In this document: piece by piece, positions 1 to 10,300 of the stretch | Numbering within the stretch: position 1 is the first letter of the stretch | Layout: the number at the start of each line of letters is the position of its first letter | NCBI RefSeq assembly: GCF_040436345.1 | Contig: NC_133216.1 | Span: 3,761,033 to 3,825,032, forward strand | Source: Pagrus major | Lineage: Eukaryota > Chordata > Actinopteri > Spariformes > Sparidae | Length of the DNA: 64,000 nucleotides | Direction of reading: 5' to 3' | Translations under genes and position numbers: made by a program | The notes under the pieces: model-generated | What the model saw: only the letters and a program-made list of their open reading frames with translations | The model's database searches: none | Told to the model about the DNA's origin: nothing

Positions 1-130
1 CAGTGAGCTGGTTACAGTTTGTAAATCATTTCTTCACAACAGTCTGGATTTGAATTACACAACACTTGTGGTTCTTCTATTTAAATCACATGAGCAGAAT
101 GTGAAGAGAGTTCATAGACATATTTATCAG

Positions 131-150
131 AGGTCAGAGGTCAGAGGTCA
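131..150 (+). promoter_or_regulatory. Three AGGTCA half-sites, one base apart
   Basis: AGGTCA occurs at 131, 138 and 145, each separated by a single G. This makes two overlapping DR1 elements, the arrangement bound by HNF4, COUP-TF and PPAR-RXR type receptors. The triplet may equally be a small 7-bp tandem duplication. Binding is inferred only. Confidence 0.35.
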
Positions 151-412
151 GCCTCGTGGACACAACAGTAACAATACACCAGGTCAGTGATCATCCAGGT
201 GGCTTGAAAGGTGCTTTAACACAGAATATTAAGAGGGGCTTTGGGAGACATTTGATGATTGGTTATTCTAAATGTAAATTTTTCATATACTGGAGGGGAT
301 TATAAACTTGACTGAAGGGCAGAGAGAAGAGAGGAGCGACCTGGTTGAGAGTAAATGAGACACAAGGCAGCAGATCTCATTTACATTCACAGCTGTGACC
401 TGTCGAAGCATG

Positions 413-414
<2 letters not shown>

Positions 415-482
<68 letters not shown>
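415..482. repeat. (GT)n-(GA)n compound microsatellite
   Basis: About 16 GT units run directly into about 17 GA units. Peptides read through it are low-complexity artefacts. Confidence 0.97.
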
Positions 483-484
<2 letters not shown>

Positions 485-599
485 GATGCAGGTGAACACA
501 AAAACAGGCTCAGAGCTGTGGGTTCACCTTATCTGGTGCCGTCATGTCTCTCTAGTTGCATGGCTGCACTCATGTTACAGTGTGTGTAACCCCTCCAAT

Positions 600-609
600 A
601 CACACACAC

Positions 610-661
<52 letters not shown>
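600..661. repeat. (CA)n microsatellite
   Basis: About 31 CA units with one CG interruption. Confidence 0.97.
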
Positions 662-665
<4 letters not shown>

Positions 666-1095
666 CAGGACAGAAAACAATGTTGATGGAACCAAAAACC
701 TGGCAGGTGACATCAGCACAGGTGGCATCAGTCCTGGACTGGCATCAGCAGGTGTTTTGGCAGCCGAGTGTTAAGCTGATGTGTGTCTGACCCTTTAGAC
801 GACACTCGTTCTCCTGTTGAATCTGCGTAGTAAGAACAATCAGAATCAAAACAGTTTATGAGTCAGCAAATTCAGATTAAGATGATTAAGATATTTGACA
901 CAATAACATTTTATTGCACTATGATCATCTTTATTTGTGGGATGAGAAACAGCCACAGAGAACTTTTCATTTAAAAAACTGTTTAGATAAACACAAGAAT
1001 ACAAGGCTGCCCAAAGTTGGACCGCCATAATAATAATATTCGGTTCGGCCCGTCAGTTTGTAGCAGACTAAAACTAAAAGCATTAGCACACACCA

Positions 1096-1425
1096 CGTCT
1101 GAAGTGGGTGCAGAGCTCGACCGCATGTCAAGGGTGTGAAAACCGTCTTTTCATGTCAATTTTGGATCTCAGAGCTTCCATAGACTTGGATTTACTGGAC
1201 AAGTTGTATGGAGCCATTTTATTTTTTTAAGTATCTAAAACAAGATACTTCAGTTTTTTTTAGGAGAATGCTGCAACATTGTTTTGCTGTGAAGCTCCAG
1301 AAATGTTTTGTGGGCTACAAAAATGTATCCAACTTTTCATCAGCATGGGGGGAGGAGATAATGACAAAATTTTCATTTCTGAAGTACATTTGGACAATTC
1401 ATCCAAGACGCATGCTGAATAGAGA
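1096..1425 (-). mobile_element. Short inverted-repeat (MITE-like) element, family A, partial
   Basis: This segment repeats, in opposite orientation, the internal and right-hand parts of the more complete copy at 58305-58875. Shared landmarks are the block about a value ending in GGGTGT with 'cttttca', 'tatggagccattttattt' and 'gctccagaaatgttttgtgg', followed by 'cttttcatcagc' and 'agataatgac'. It has no coding capacity. I recognise the family as abundant in percomorph fish; I cannot assign its superfamily. Confidence 0.65.
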
Positions 1426-2077
1426 GACAGGTGGTTAAACTGGGCTTTGCAAAAATGATTTGATGATACTGAGAAGAAAAAGAAAGAGATGACTGACGAT
1501 AAAGTTTAAGAAAAATAATATATTAGGATTATATCTTGGAAGAAATTACTGCAGCAATTATCACAATTTTCACCAAATGCTGTAGGTTGATTTTTGAAAT
1601 GGAGGTTTTGTTTTGACTTGTGTGCAGGTTGTGCCTCTTGAATAGTGCAAAAAGATCTGAGAAGCTTTTGACAGCTAATTATCTAAAAGTAATTCATGGT
1701 TTTCACAATAAGACAGCTGTAACAGGAGAACAAAAGCACTCTAATCAGATTTGAACCTGCATTAGCAGTCATGATCTCATCTCTACAAGATAACTGTTGA
1801 CCACATATCAGCCAGTCTGTTTGTCTGTCTGTCTGTCTCAAGGCTGGCAGAGGAGGATGTTCGCCCGGGCATGTACCTGAGAGGAGACCCACCCCCGTCC
1901 TCCCCAAACAAAGGGGTGTGCACCAATCTGCTGCGAGAGGAGGAGGTTGGAAGGGGGGGACCCTGAGACAAGCTGCCATTTCCAGCCGATTAAACAGCCT
2001 CCGACCCGCAGCTCAGCTCAGCCTCCACTGTCTCATGCCCTGCAGCTGAGGGGTGTGTTCAGGAGACAATGATCCGA

Positions 2078-2097
2078 GGGTCAGGGGTCAGGGGTCG
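2078..2097 (+). promoter_or_regulatory. GGGTCA half-site triplet with 1-base spacing
   Basis: GGGTCA at 2078 and 2085 and GGGTCG at 2092 are each separated by one G. It has the same geometry as the triplet at 131-150, about 1.9 kb away. It lies in a GC-richer patch. Receptor binding is inference. Confidence 0.25.
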
Positions 2098-4539
2098 AGA
2101 CGGCGGGGGTGTCTGAAGTCATTTGGGATGCTAATGTTATGCAGGGTTTTCACGCTATAGGGTGTAAAAGCCTGAACAATTAGGCTGCTGTTGTGACTTT
2201 ACTGCAGGCTTCTCTCATGAATAATCACTGTAATAAGTGTGAATGTTGCAGTGTACAAGTGAAGTGAGATTAAAAGCAAATATGAGTAAAAAGAGACGCA
2301 CATAAGCACAAACAGATGTCTTTTAAAATGTGCCTGTGAACTACCCAATAAATCCATATGTGTTTAACGACTGACTTCATATTGGGATTATACGATTTGT
2401 CATAAATGGATTCCAGTGTTAACAAAACATTCACTAATCCCAGATTATAGTCTCTAATGTTTGGGTTTAGGAAATCAATCCTGAATGCCATCAAAAGGAT
2501 TTCTACTGAATCTGTAAATGCAGGGAGTCAGTTTGCATTTCAAAGGATTTCTGCTTGTGTAGCTGATACAGTCACTTCAGAGGGAAACTGATAAACACAC
2601 AGATCTGTTTGGTTTTTCTCTGAAGGTGGACTCAAATCTGCATTGCTAATCGATGACATGATGACATCCAGGAAGAGAAAAAACCTATAACACAATGTTC
2701 ACCAAGTAACTAGATCAAAAGCAATGAAAAATATGACAAAAACATTTTATTTTGAAGGGTAGCTTGAGCCATATGTCCTCATTAATATCTGCAAGGATAC
2801 AATCTTTATTACTGATGCACGTGTATAAAAAATGAGGACAGAGAATATTGAATATTCATTGTAAATTTGATGTCAGAAGCTTTCTCATTAAAACTGTTTC
2901 TGGGTTTTTTTCGTCTACTTAATAATGCAAGACAATCTGTTGGACAGCTCCAACATCTGTGCAGCTTCAACAAATGTCTTCACTGGACTAGATTAAAATT
3001 TGATGAGTTTATAGACTTATTATAAAGCATTATATTTGTGTACACCTTAATGATGAACTTAATCTCCTTAATGCTGATATCAACCTCCTTTAGAAATGAT
3101 GTAAATCACTGAATATGATCTTTTCAGGATCAAAATACACAACAGTCAAATCAGCATCCTTCATTTTATTTTTTGTTTCAGTTCATTGGTTTGACAGTGA
3201 TGATACATGTAGGCATTGTTACAATACATTGTTCTAACAACATGTAACTGATGTAATGTCTATAGGACTTCCAGCCGTAGCTAATTTCCAGTCCTTACCC
3301 CTGGTTAGAATTTTAAGGGAATAAAATACATAATACAACAATAATATGGCATAAACAAAAACAATAAAACAGACATAAACTGGCAGCCACCGCAAGCGAT
3401 TGTAACAATGACAGAGAACAACAATGAAAAATAATGACTCAAAATAATAATTATCTTAATCATTATTTGCAGTCCATGTAAAATGCATAAAATGTGGAAT
3501 CTAATCACAGTTATTCGAGAGCAGGGCTGTCCGAAGAGGAGCCTGCGAGCCAAAGTTGACCCGCGATAAGGTTCAATTTGACCATCTAATTAAAAAAAAT
3601 TGAGAATAAATTGTAGTTTATGCTGTTTTATTTTTGTGAGGTAATGCTCTTTACAAATGCAGGGTCTATTATTATCTTTATTTTGTTTTGATTGCATTTA
3701 TCATTATTATTTTCATAATTAAAGCATGGCTGACACAGTGACACTTTACACAGGGTAGTCAGTCAATAAGGGGACCTTAACAATACAATACAATAGGTGT
3801 ACATTTTTGACCAGTGGCCGAGCATAAATTTGAGTTTTAGTCCTCCAAGTGAAAATGGTTTGGCACCAGTGGTCAAGAGTAAGTAGTGTTTGTACAAGGC
3901 TACGATCCAGAGCTATAGTTACATGTCACTTAACCACCTTATAGCTTCTTCATGCATCAACTGGAAACCTTTGGACTTGCCAAATAATCTACAGGGATGA
4001 AAAGTCTTCTACAGGGGAATCCCGGGAATCCTAAACCTCCACAGGGTTGTTTACACCCTGACGTCACACGGACGACTGGTGACCCATCAGAGGTTTATCT
4101 CTCTGCATGAATCAAACTACATCACAACTGTCAGAACTGATTTCAGGTCCTAATGGTTTCGACACTCTCAGTTCACTTAAATTAGTGTCACAATAAACAG
4201 AGTTGCCTCACACTAAAGGCTGACTCAGCTACTCTCCACACAGCACATTGTGTTCATTTACAGCCGCTGCACGTGTCAAGCCGAGGAGGAAACTAAGGGG
4301 GGGAAGCCAGAGGTGGGTGGGGGGGTGTTTTGTTGATGAGGAAGTGTTGTTTGTCCTGAGATAGGAGATAAGATTTTAAAGAGTGAGAGGAGGGAAAATA
4401 CAGGATGTGAGGAGTTCATCCCTATAAAGTACAGATGCACAGATGCAAGTAAATAAAAAAAAAATGTTTTTTAGTGCTGCAGGAAGTCTTAGGTCAGATA
4501 CAATTAAAAACAAGAGAGGAATAAAAAAAGACAGAGATA

Positions 4540-4542
<3 letters not shown>

Positions 4543-4574
<32 letters not shown>
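4543..4574. repeat. (GT)n microsatellite
   Basis: About 16 GT units followed by a G-rich tail. Confidence 0.95.
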
Positions 4575-4576
<2 letters not shown>

Positions 4577-5339
4577 TGTGGGTGGGGGGATAGAAAGGGA
4601 AACAGCAGCATCCTGTCATGTCGGGGAGCATGTCAGCACTTGTTGAGGAGGAGAGAGGGGCGTGGTGACGGAAGTGGAATGAACCAGACAACACTGTGGT
4701 TCGGGCTATCAAAATAAAAGCATGTTGGAAAAGAAGCACATTTGCTGGCGAGGACTGACAGAAATTTAAATGGAGATAAAAATTGGTATCGAAAACGCAG
4801 CTGGTACATTTATAACTTATTATTATACAGTTATGGTCAGCCTGGAGACTCTCTCCAACTCCCAACACTTGCCTAAAAAGAGACAAAACACATAAAAAAA
4901 GAAAGAAAGAATCACTATTATGAATTCTTTGTGGTAAGATTATGGTGTAGTGAAAATCTGATGTGACAATCGACATGTCAGAGCGTGCATGCATGTTGAC
5001 ACACACACACATATATAACTATCACACTATATCAATGAACCACAATCATGTTAAAATAGTGTTTATGTGTCGGTTCTGCTGTAAAACAAACACGATGGAG
5101 GTTGGTGTGTGTTTTATTTTGAAACTTCCCACCGGATACCCTGTCTTCTTCTTCTTCTTCTTCTTCGTTGACAAATACATCAGCGTTAAAAACGGAGAAA
5201 CCCGCTCAGACCGTGAAGAAGCTCTGACAGGGAGCAGCTCCGCCACTAAGCTGCTCCGCTATTCGTCTCATGTCGTCGATATTTGTGTCTTGATGGGTTA
5301 ATCTGCGACGGAACCACGAGCTGAGACAACCCGAACCAG

Positions 5340-5504
5340 GACACTTGACATGGAATGACACATCTCTCTCCGAGTTGGACTTTTTCCCTGAACATCGTCT
5401 TGTGGTCGCATCAGCTGCTCGTTCTTATCCCCTCTGATGTCCACCTGTTACCGGCTGGCTCTTACCTGCAAGACAGCCTCACCACGGATCGTCAGATAGA
5501 CCAA
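5340..5504 (+). other. bbc3: Putative noncoding exon 1 and promoter area of bbc3
   Basis: Mammalian BBC3 has a noncoding first exon spliced to the exon with the ATG. Here a good splice donor (CCAA then GTGAGT, with GT at 5505-5506) ends a CpG-richer, repeat-free stretch about 1.5 kb before the coding exon. The transcription start cannot be placed from sequence alone and the left edge is arbitrary. An alternative is that transcription starts nearer the CpG-dense patch at 6120-6310. Confidence 0.35.
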
Positions 5505-6169
5505 GTGAGTTGCCCGTGAAGTTGTTGAATCGTGTGGGGTTTGTTTGTGTCGCTGCAGAAGTTGGTGTTGGATCTGACAGCTCGACGTTGCATCATCTGC
5601 CCAGCTGTCAGGGAAAAGCACGCCGTGTTTCTGCCGCTGTGTCCCGCCGCTAGCTTACAGCTACTGAAGTTACCGAACACAACTCAAACTTACGGGTTTC
5701 TTCTTGTTGTTAACCAGTGAGCCGGTCTGACTAAGATCGTTTTCGTGTTTGTTTTACTTTCCCGACAGGTCCCGACTTGTTGGATACAGAAAGGTGAACA
5801 ACGAGCTGATCAACAGAGGAAAAAAACTCAAAATAGACTTTAAACTTGTCGATATTAAATGTGAAATAGAAATATGTCTCATTCAAATCGTGTTTCGCGG
5901 CGATACACGGTCATAAAGTCGTTATTAACACCTCCGAGTCACACGAAATGACCGACGTTGCTCCCAAGAAAAGGATTTTATTTTTTTTTTTTACTCGTTT
6001 TCTATGTTTTACGTCATTTTGAAACGTTAAACTCGACATTTTCCTCAGAAATACGCGCCATTTTAAGTGTTTCTGACCATTTTTATCGTCTAATCTTCAC
6101 GTCTCTCCAACAGACTAACCGTTAAATGCTGCCGTTAAAACTCGCCGCTGCGCTCGAGCCAAAAGCGCG

Positions 6170-6170
6170 C

Positions 6171-6199
<29 letters not shown>
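6170..6199. repeat. (GT)n microsatellite in CpG-rich patch
   Basis: About 14 GT units, then alternating GCGCGC. The purine-pyrimidine alternation could adopt Z-DNA. Confidence 0.9.
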
Positions 6200-6201
<2 letters not shown>

Positions 6202-6279
6202 CGCGCGCTTCCTCGTGCTCGGGCGGCACGGATTTGTTTACAAACACGAGTCTCGTGCTGTTGGAGGGAGGCCGCCGGG

Positions 6280-6293
6280 CTGCCCCCTAGCGG
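6280..6293 (-). promoter_or_regulatory. CTCF-type motif upstream of bbc3 coding exons
   Basis: The minus strand reads CCGCTAGGGGGCAG. It matches the vertebrate CTCF core CCASYAGRKGGCRS at 13 of 14 positions; G for A at position 3 is a commonly tolerated variant. It sits in a CpG-rich patch 0.7 kb before the start codon. Intragenic CTCF-cohesin binding has been reported at human PUMA, which makes the position suggestive. Occupancy is not shown. Confidence 0.5.
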
Positions 6294-6661
6294 CCGGCAG
6301 GAGATGTAGGTCGGTGGGTCAAAGTGGTGACGAGCAGGGCGGAGAGAAAAAAACAACAATGGTGCTAAAATTAGAACTGGATTTATGTTTTATACCGGAA
6401 AATACTCGTTTTATTTACATTTAAAATAAAAAAAAAATCAGATCATTCAGTGGCTATTTTTCTCGAGTAAAAATATAATTGTGCATAATTCTTATTGGAT
6501 TTAATTTAATTCAATTTAATTTAAAATTAGCATTTAAATGTGTATCACTATCATATTATGTGTTGATTTGAATAAAGATGCATGTATTTCTCAGATGACC
6601 ACGTGTTTAAACGTGCACTTACTGGCAGTCTGTGTATGTATATTTGTGCATGCATGTGTTC

Positions 6662-6972
6662 TAGGACTGCAGCCGGCGATTTTTTTCATTGTTCAGTGAA
6701 TCTTGTCCAGTATTTTATTAGTTATCAATTAGTTGTTTGGTCCATAAAGTGTCAGTAAATGATAAAAAAAAAATGTCGGTCAATGTTTCCGAAAGCCCAA
6801 GATGACGTCCTCAGTTGGGTTGTTTTGTCCACAACCCCAAATATATTCAGTTAACTGTCATACAGGAGGAAAGAAACCAGGAAATATTCACATTGAAAAA
6901 GCTGATTAATCAATTAACAAAATTGTTGGCAATTAACTTAATACTTGACGATAAATCGATTAATTGTTTCCC
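6662..6972 (+). mobile_element. Inverted-repeat (MITE-like) element, family B
   Basis: The copy starts near 'gactgcagcc' and carries the family landmarks 'ccgaaagcccaagatgacgtc', 'ccacaaccccaaatatattcag', 'aggaggaaagaaacca' and a terminal 'cgattaattg'. Other copies are at 9541-9842 (reverse), 12358-12672, 12935-13196, 24916-25275 (reverse) and 35868-36060. It ends about 13 bases before the bbc3 splice acceptor. Confidence 0.7.
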
Positions 6973-6985
6973 TTGTGTGATTCAG

Positions 6986-7373
6986 ACTTCTACTGAGATG
7001 GCCCGTGCAGAGACCATCGAGAGCGCCGGGGAGACCGGAGGAGGAGGAAACGGCCCTCTTCCTCGCCACAACACCTGCCGCATGGAGCTGCCTCGTCCAT
7101 TCCACACCTGGCCGGGCCTGCTCACCACCACCATCACCACCGGCTCTGGGACTGGCACCGGTCCCATGAACCTCCATCATAATCACCACCATCTGCACCC
7201 TTTGCAGGCCATCTATCTCTCGTACCCGCTGCCTTACCCCCACCCAGAGGGCCAGGATGAGCCCCAGTCCCACCAGCAGTTACCTGCGTTATCGCCATCA
7301 CCAACGCCTCCGTCTTCGCCACCCTGCAATCAGAGGGAAGAGAGAGGTGGAGGCAACTCAGGAGAGCAGACAG
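6986..7373 (+). CDS. bbc3: bbc3 exon 2 (first coding exon)
   Basis: The acceptor AG is at 6984-6985, there are 12 leader bases, then ATG at 6998. It encodes residues 1-125 plus the first base of codon 126. The donor is CAG then GTAAGA at 7374. The region is low-complexity: a TTTITTGSGTGTG stretch, a His cluster (NLHHNHHHLHP) and a Pro/Ser-rich end. No known fold is expected, in line with the disorder of BH3-only proteins. Confidence 0.88.
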
Positions 7374-10300
7374 GTAAGATAATGGTGTTCACTTATAACC
7401 AATTATAACTGTGCTGAAGAAGCTTAAAAACAATGTTAAGTGGTGGAAAAAAATCTTAATAGAAAGTGAGTTGTAGCATGGTGTCTTTAAAACCATGAGG
7501 GTTACGTCTCCCTTTGTTATGACTGACAGGGAAAGGGCAAATGTAACACCAAGATCTGCATCAAGGCATGTCAGTACTCATTTATCCTGCCAGAACGAGC
7601 AGCAACAGGGCCAACATTGATTTATGGCCGATGTTGGCAGGTTCACCACCGCAGGAACAAGCTGTAGATATAACAGACGAGCAGCAGTGGGTGCAGGTTC
7701 TGACAAAACAGTGCTAAACGTCAGCCACAGCTCAGTTTGCCTTTTGGACCTCCACCCTTAAATAAACATTGAAGTTATCAGTTAGCAGGAGAGTCATGTG
7801 CACCCGCGGCTGTATCTCCATGACAGGAGACTGTTTGGGCGGTGTTGATGGAGGGCAGTTGAAGGGGGGAGTACAGTATGAGGAGATGAGGAGGAGGAGA
7901 TGTGTTACAGCTGTCACAGGGATAATAACATGAGACTCTACTGCTGCAGACTGGCCTTGTATCCAGCTGGTGTATCAGGAAGCTGCAAAAGACTCAGACA
8001 GTAAAACAGGCCAAACCGGTTTTCTTCACCAGACGAAGTATAATGTCTGTCTTGTGTTCACGAGGTAGCAATCATAGACGTTACTACGGAAAACAAACTC
8101 TCTTTCTTCATTTGTGTCAAATTTGGGCAAACGTTCATCGACTTTGCACCTTTTTCTTGGCTATGCATTGTCAAATAGAGGAGATAAAGGATAAGTTCAC
8201 AAAAAATGACAATTCAGTCATTATCAATTCACCCACATGCTGATGGAAAGTCAGGTGAAGTTTTGTAGTCTGTCTGCTGTGAAGCTCTAGAAATGCTTTG
8301 TGGACTACGAAACTTCACCTGACTTTTCATCAGCACGGGCGTGAGTATAACAGTTTTTTGGGTGAACTGATTAAAGTAGAAACCTTGAAAGTAGCTGGTT
8401 CTATTTATGTTTGTATCTTGGGGAAAAGATGTCCATCTGGTTGGTAAAAATGTCTATAAATTGTTGATTTATGTGTCAAGCAGTTCACTATCAGTGAGTC
8501 AATGATTTCACAGTTTGTTTGATTTGGGCTCTTGTGTTTAGTCAAAACAGGAGAGCTTTGAGTGCATCATGTATTATCCTGGGATGGATCATGTTGAGTC
8601 AGTCTAAACATTCAGTATCCTGGAGGGATGGAAAGGGAAATTCAGGTGGCAGCAGCAGCCCAGCGGGTTTCAGGAAAGGCAGGTTTAAATGTTGGCACTG
8701 ATCCAATGTGTTATGACAGATTTGAAGCAATGTAAACAGATAAGTTCCCCTCCTCCTCCTCCTCCTCCTCCTCCTCCTCCTCCACCACCGGCTCAGCTGT
8801 AGGTCAGCTGTGCATCAGACATGTTCAGACTTGTCCTCTGCCTGCTGGCTGCAATGAGAAACAGTGTGCAGCATTTCCTGCCACTCTGAGCGGCTCAGCT
8901 AGGCAGGACAAAGTCAAGTCAACCAGTCAGAAGTCCTCCTCAGTGTGTCACAGCAAACAGGAACTGTGTCCATTCAGAAAGCTCATTTTAAGCCGTTTAT
9001 TAGTGAGGTCGTTAAGTTTGTTAGTTAAAGGGTCAGATTGAGAAAAGCCAGTTTGTCAGACTGAAAGTTTTTTAATCAGGCTTATCAGTCCAACAGGGAA
9101 TCTGTTTGTTATCCAGTTAGTAAGTGGGTCAATTATTCAGTTATCTACCCAGCAGCCTGGTTAATCAATTAGTCAGACACTAATCCACAAGTCTCCTAAT
9201 CAATGAGTCAATTAACCAGTAAGGCAGAGAAACAGTCAGAAACAGTTTCACTGTTCTGTTCACAGGAACATGAAAGAGATGAAAAATAAGGTGTGCGTCA
9301 AAAAGTTAATCAAACAAACATTGAACGATCCTTCATTGATCTCACTATTTAACAGCAATTTTGATCATTTTTGTTTGTTTTTATTTATTTTTTTGAGCCC
9401 TGTGTTTTTGACAATGTTTTTCTTTCCGTCGTGGGTTAAAGCTGTTTTTCAGAGCAGGTATTCAAATTATGTTGGTAGCAAAGAGTTATTTCATGGATTG
9501 ATACCACAACATTTTTATTTGTACATTTATGTGGTTGTTGCTAGTACCGCAACTATTTAATTAATTGCCAAATATTTTGACAATCAATACATTTTCTTCT
9601 TCTACTACTTCTTAAATGTGAATATTTTCTGGTTTCTTTCCTCCTCTGTGACAGTAAACTGAATATCTTTGGGTTGTGAACAAAACAAAACATTTGACGA
9701 CGTCATCTTGGGATTAGGGAAACACAGATTGACATTTTGCACCATTTTTTGACATTTCATTGACCAAACAACAATTGATTAATCGAGAAAATAATTTCCA
9801 GATTAATCAACAGTGAACATAATCACTAGTTGAAGCTTAAGGTTGAGCAAACACTTTGTGGAAGCTCACGTGAAAGAATAAACAGTCAGTGAGATACTGT
9901 AATTAGCTAATTAGTTTATTAGTGAGTCATTCAGTCAGGTATTAGGCACACGATGTGGATAACCGGTGTAAAGTTGTCACTTAATCAAGATTATCTGTAA
10001 ACCTGCTGGCATGTCACGCTGTCAGACAGTCACACAGTCAGTTGTAATTAGGGCTGGGCGGTGGGGCCGTAAAATAATATCACGCTGTTTTTAAAGCTAC
10101 ATCACAGCATCGGATTTATAGGTCAGTGCTTTGAAATCTTCTCCGAAGCACTTCACAAATATTAGGACTGTGCTACAAAATGAAACATCAGGATACTTCT
10201 GACCAAATACCTTGTTGACGATATTGTGACAATACTGTAGTGTTGACTATTGGTACATTCACAAAATACTAACACGGTGAGATGTTTGATAAATAATAAT

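Larger units (their letters stand above)
1..5300. other. Upstream flank of bbc3, no gene seen
   Basis: I see no supportable coding exon here. Open frames are short, and several are translated microsatellite. The stretch holds CA/GT/GA simple repeats (415-482, 600-661, 4543-4574), one diverged copy of an inverted-repeat element (1096-1425), two clusters of spaced nuclear-receptor half-sites (131-150 and 2078-2097) and a GC-richer patch around 1850-2110 of unknown meaning. The rest is unique AT-rich sequence. Confidence 0.6.
5505..6985 (+). other. bbc3: Putative bbc3 intron 1
   Basis: This is noncoding sequence between the putative leader exon and the acceptor AG at 6984-6985. It contains a CpG-rich patch (6120-6310) with a GT microsatellite at 6170-6199 and a CTCF-type motif at 6280-6293. 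An inverted-repeat element (6662-6972) ends just before the acceptor. Confidence 0.4.

Noticed and set aside
1683..2110. Exon of an upstream gene in the GC-richer patch
   Set aside because: Frames give low-complexity Pro/Leu peptides across a CTGT repeat, with no recognisable domain or matching splice sites.
4494..5012. Minus-strand open frame of 172 codons
   Set aside because: It crosses a GT microsatellite and has no conserved motif or splice context.
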